DNA of 6,026 nucleotides from Bacillota bacterium. GTDB lineage: Bacteria; Bacillota; Clostridia; Lachnospirales; Cellulosilyticaceae. The stretch's first letter is position 1. Every line of letters starts with the position of its first letter. Location: NCBI GenBank assembly GCA_023457875.1, contig JAEXBC010000018.1, forward strand, positions 1-6,026, read 5' to 3'. The position numbers and the translations under genes were made by a program. Of this stretch, positions 5,613 through 6,026 are shown piece after piece. A model generated the notes under the pieces. It saw only the letters and a program-made list of their open reading frames with translations, did not search any database and was not told where the DNA came from.

Positions 5613-6026
5613 TTCAATCATCATTCCTTTCACTTTTCTCAAGGCACAAAAATTCATGAAAATGTTTAAGCGCTACACCCTTTGGCAACACTTTAGTCAA
5701 GTAATTTTTTCGCCTCTATAGCTATGGGACAATCTTCATCAATAACAATAAGATTTTCTTTCATCTTATCACACAACAAATATTCTGCCAATTAAACCTT
5801 TTTGACAATACCCCTTACCCCAATTTTTACCCACCCTATTCAATTAGTTCTTAACTCTATGGGTATCAAAAATATACTTCTTAATTATAATAAATATAAC
5901 ACTAGTGTTTAGTTTATGGATAAAACTTCTATTGACATTGTTTAAGATTACAAAATCTATTACTCAACCACCAATTAACCATATTTATCCAATACTAAAA
6001 AATAAACTTATAGTAGGATAACTTAT
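5613..6026. other. AT-rich gene-free region upstream of the fusion enzyme
   Basis: No convincing gene is present. It contains the candidate promoter and palindrome (5884-5911) and a G-rich stretch on the minus strand (5836-5811). There is also a 32-codon minus-strand ORF (5791-5693, TTG start, AAAAAGG five bases upstream) that I do not trust as a gene. On the plus strand TTGACA (5932-5937) with TCTATT (5956-5961) 18 bp later could serve a gene beyond the right edge, but nothing confirms it. Confidence 0.55.
5884..5911 (-). promoter_or_regulatory. Candidate promoter with palindromic operator upstream of the fusion enzyme
   Basis: On the minus strand TAAACA (5911-5906, 4 of 6) and a perfect TATAAT (5889-5884) are 16 bp apart. 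A perfect 12-bp palindrome, AACACTAGTGTT (5898-5909), overlaps the -35 and spacer, where a repressor would block polymerase. The start near 5877 implies a leader of about 265 bases. AT-rich DNA yields such hexamers by chance, so this is tentative. Confidence 0.4.

Noticed and set aside
5731..5755. AATCTT...AAGATT inverted repeat in the leader of the fusion enzyme.
   Set aside because: Only six base pairs with a 13-base loop in AT-rich DNA; expected by chance.
5932..5961. TTGACA with TCTATT 18 bp later on the plus strand as a promoter.
   Set aside because: The -10 is poor and no plus-strand gene begins before the window edge, so it was not listed as a feature.

Overview
The window looks like a piece of a low-GC Firmicute chromosome, most likely class Clostridia. 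The reasons are AT-rich spacers (a hand count of 5881-5940 gives 12 G/C in 60), strong GGAGG-type ribosome binding sites, a BlaI/BlaR1-type regulator pair with TACA-nn-TGTA operators, and a relic of a PEP/pyruvate-binding protein of a type I associate with Firmicutes. The genus cannot be named from sequence alone. Every gene I can support lies on the minus strand, so the region reads from right to left.

Right part (about 3651-6026): an AT-rich gene-free stretch holds a candidate promoter with a 12-bp palindrome and a G-rich leader. It leads into a large secreted fusion enzyme with a signal peptide, a DUF3089 alpha/beta-hydrolase domain and a glycerophosphodiester phosphodiesterase (GDPD) domain. 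This gene is much richer in G+C than its surroundings and may have been acquired.

Middle (about 3064-3636): gene wreckage. A short ORF of unknown function overlaps the start of a decayed PEP-synthase-like gene. That gene keeps only its first ~20 codons and a C-terminal piece with a GPGRWGS motif, joined out of frame and with an in-frame stop.

Centre-left (1581-2991): a probable two-gene unit. An ECF-type sigma factor with a C-terminal Cys extension comes first, then a small carboxymuconolactone decarboxylase (CMD)-like protein that lacks the redox cysteines. The unit ends in a strong intrinsic terminator. The CMD-like gene also appears to have its own promoter, with a dyad around the -10. 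The pairing recalls ECF sigma factors that control CMD-family oxidoreductases, but the extension here differs from the ECF41 type.

Left part (1-1457): a blaI-blaR1-like operon with four bases between the genes. BlaI has two operators across its own promoter, which implies autorepression. The M56 membrane protease runs off the left edge, so its sensor domain and the genes it controls are not visible. No RNA genes, insertion sequences, CRISPR arrays or tRNAs were found.
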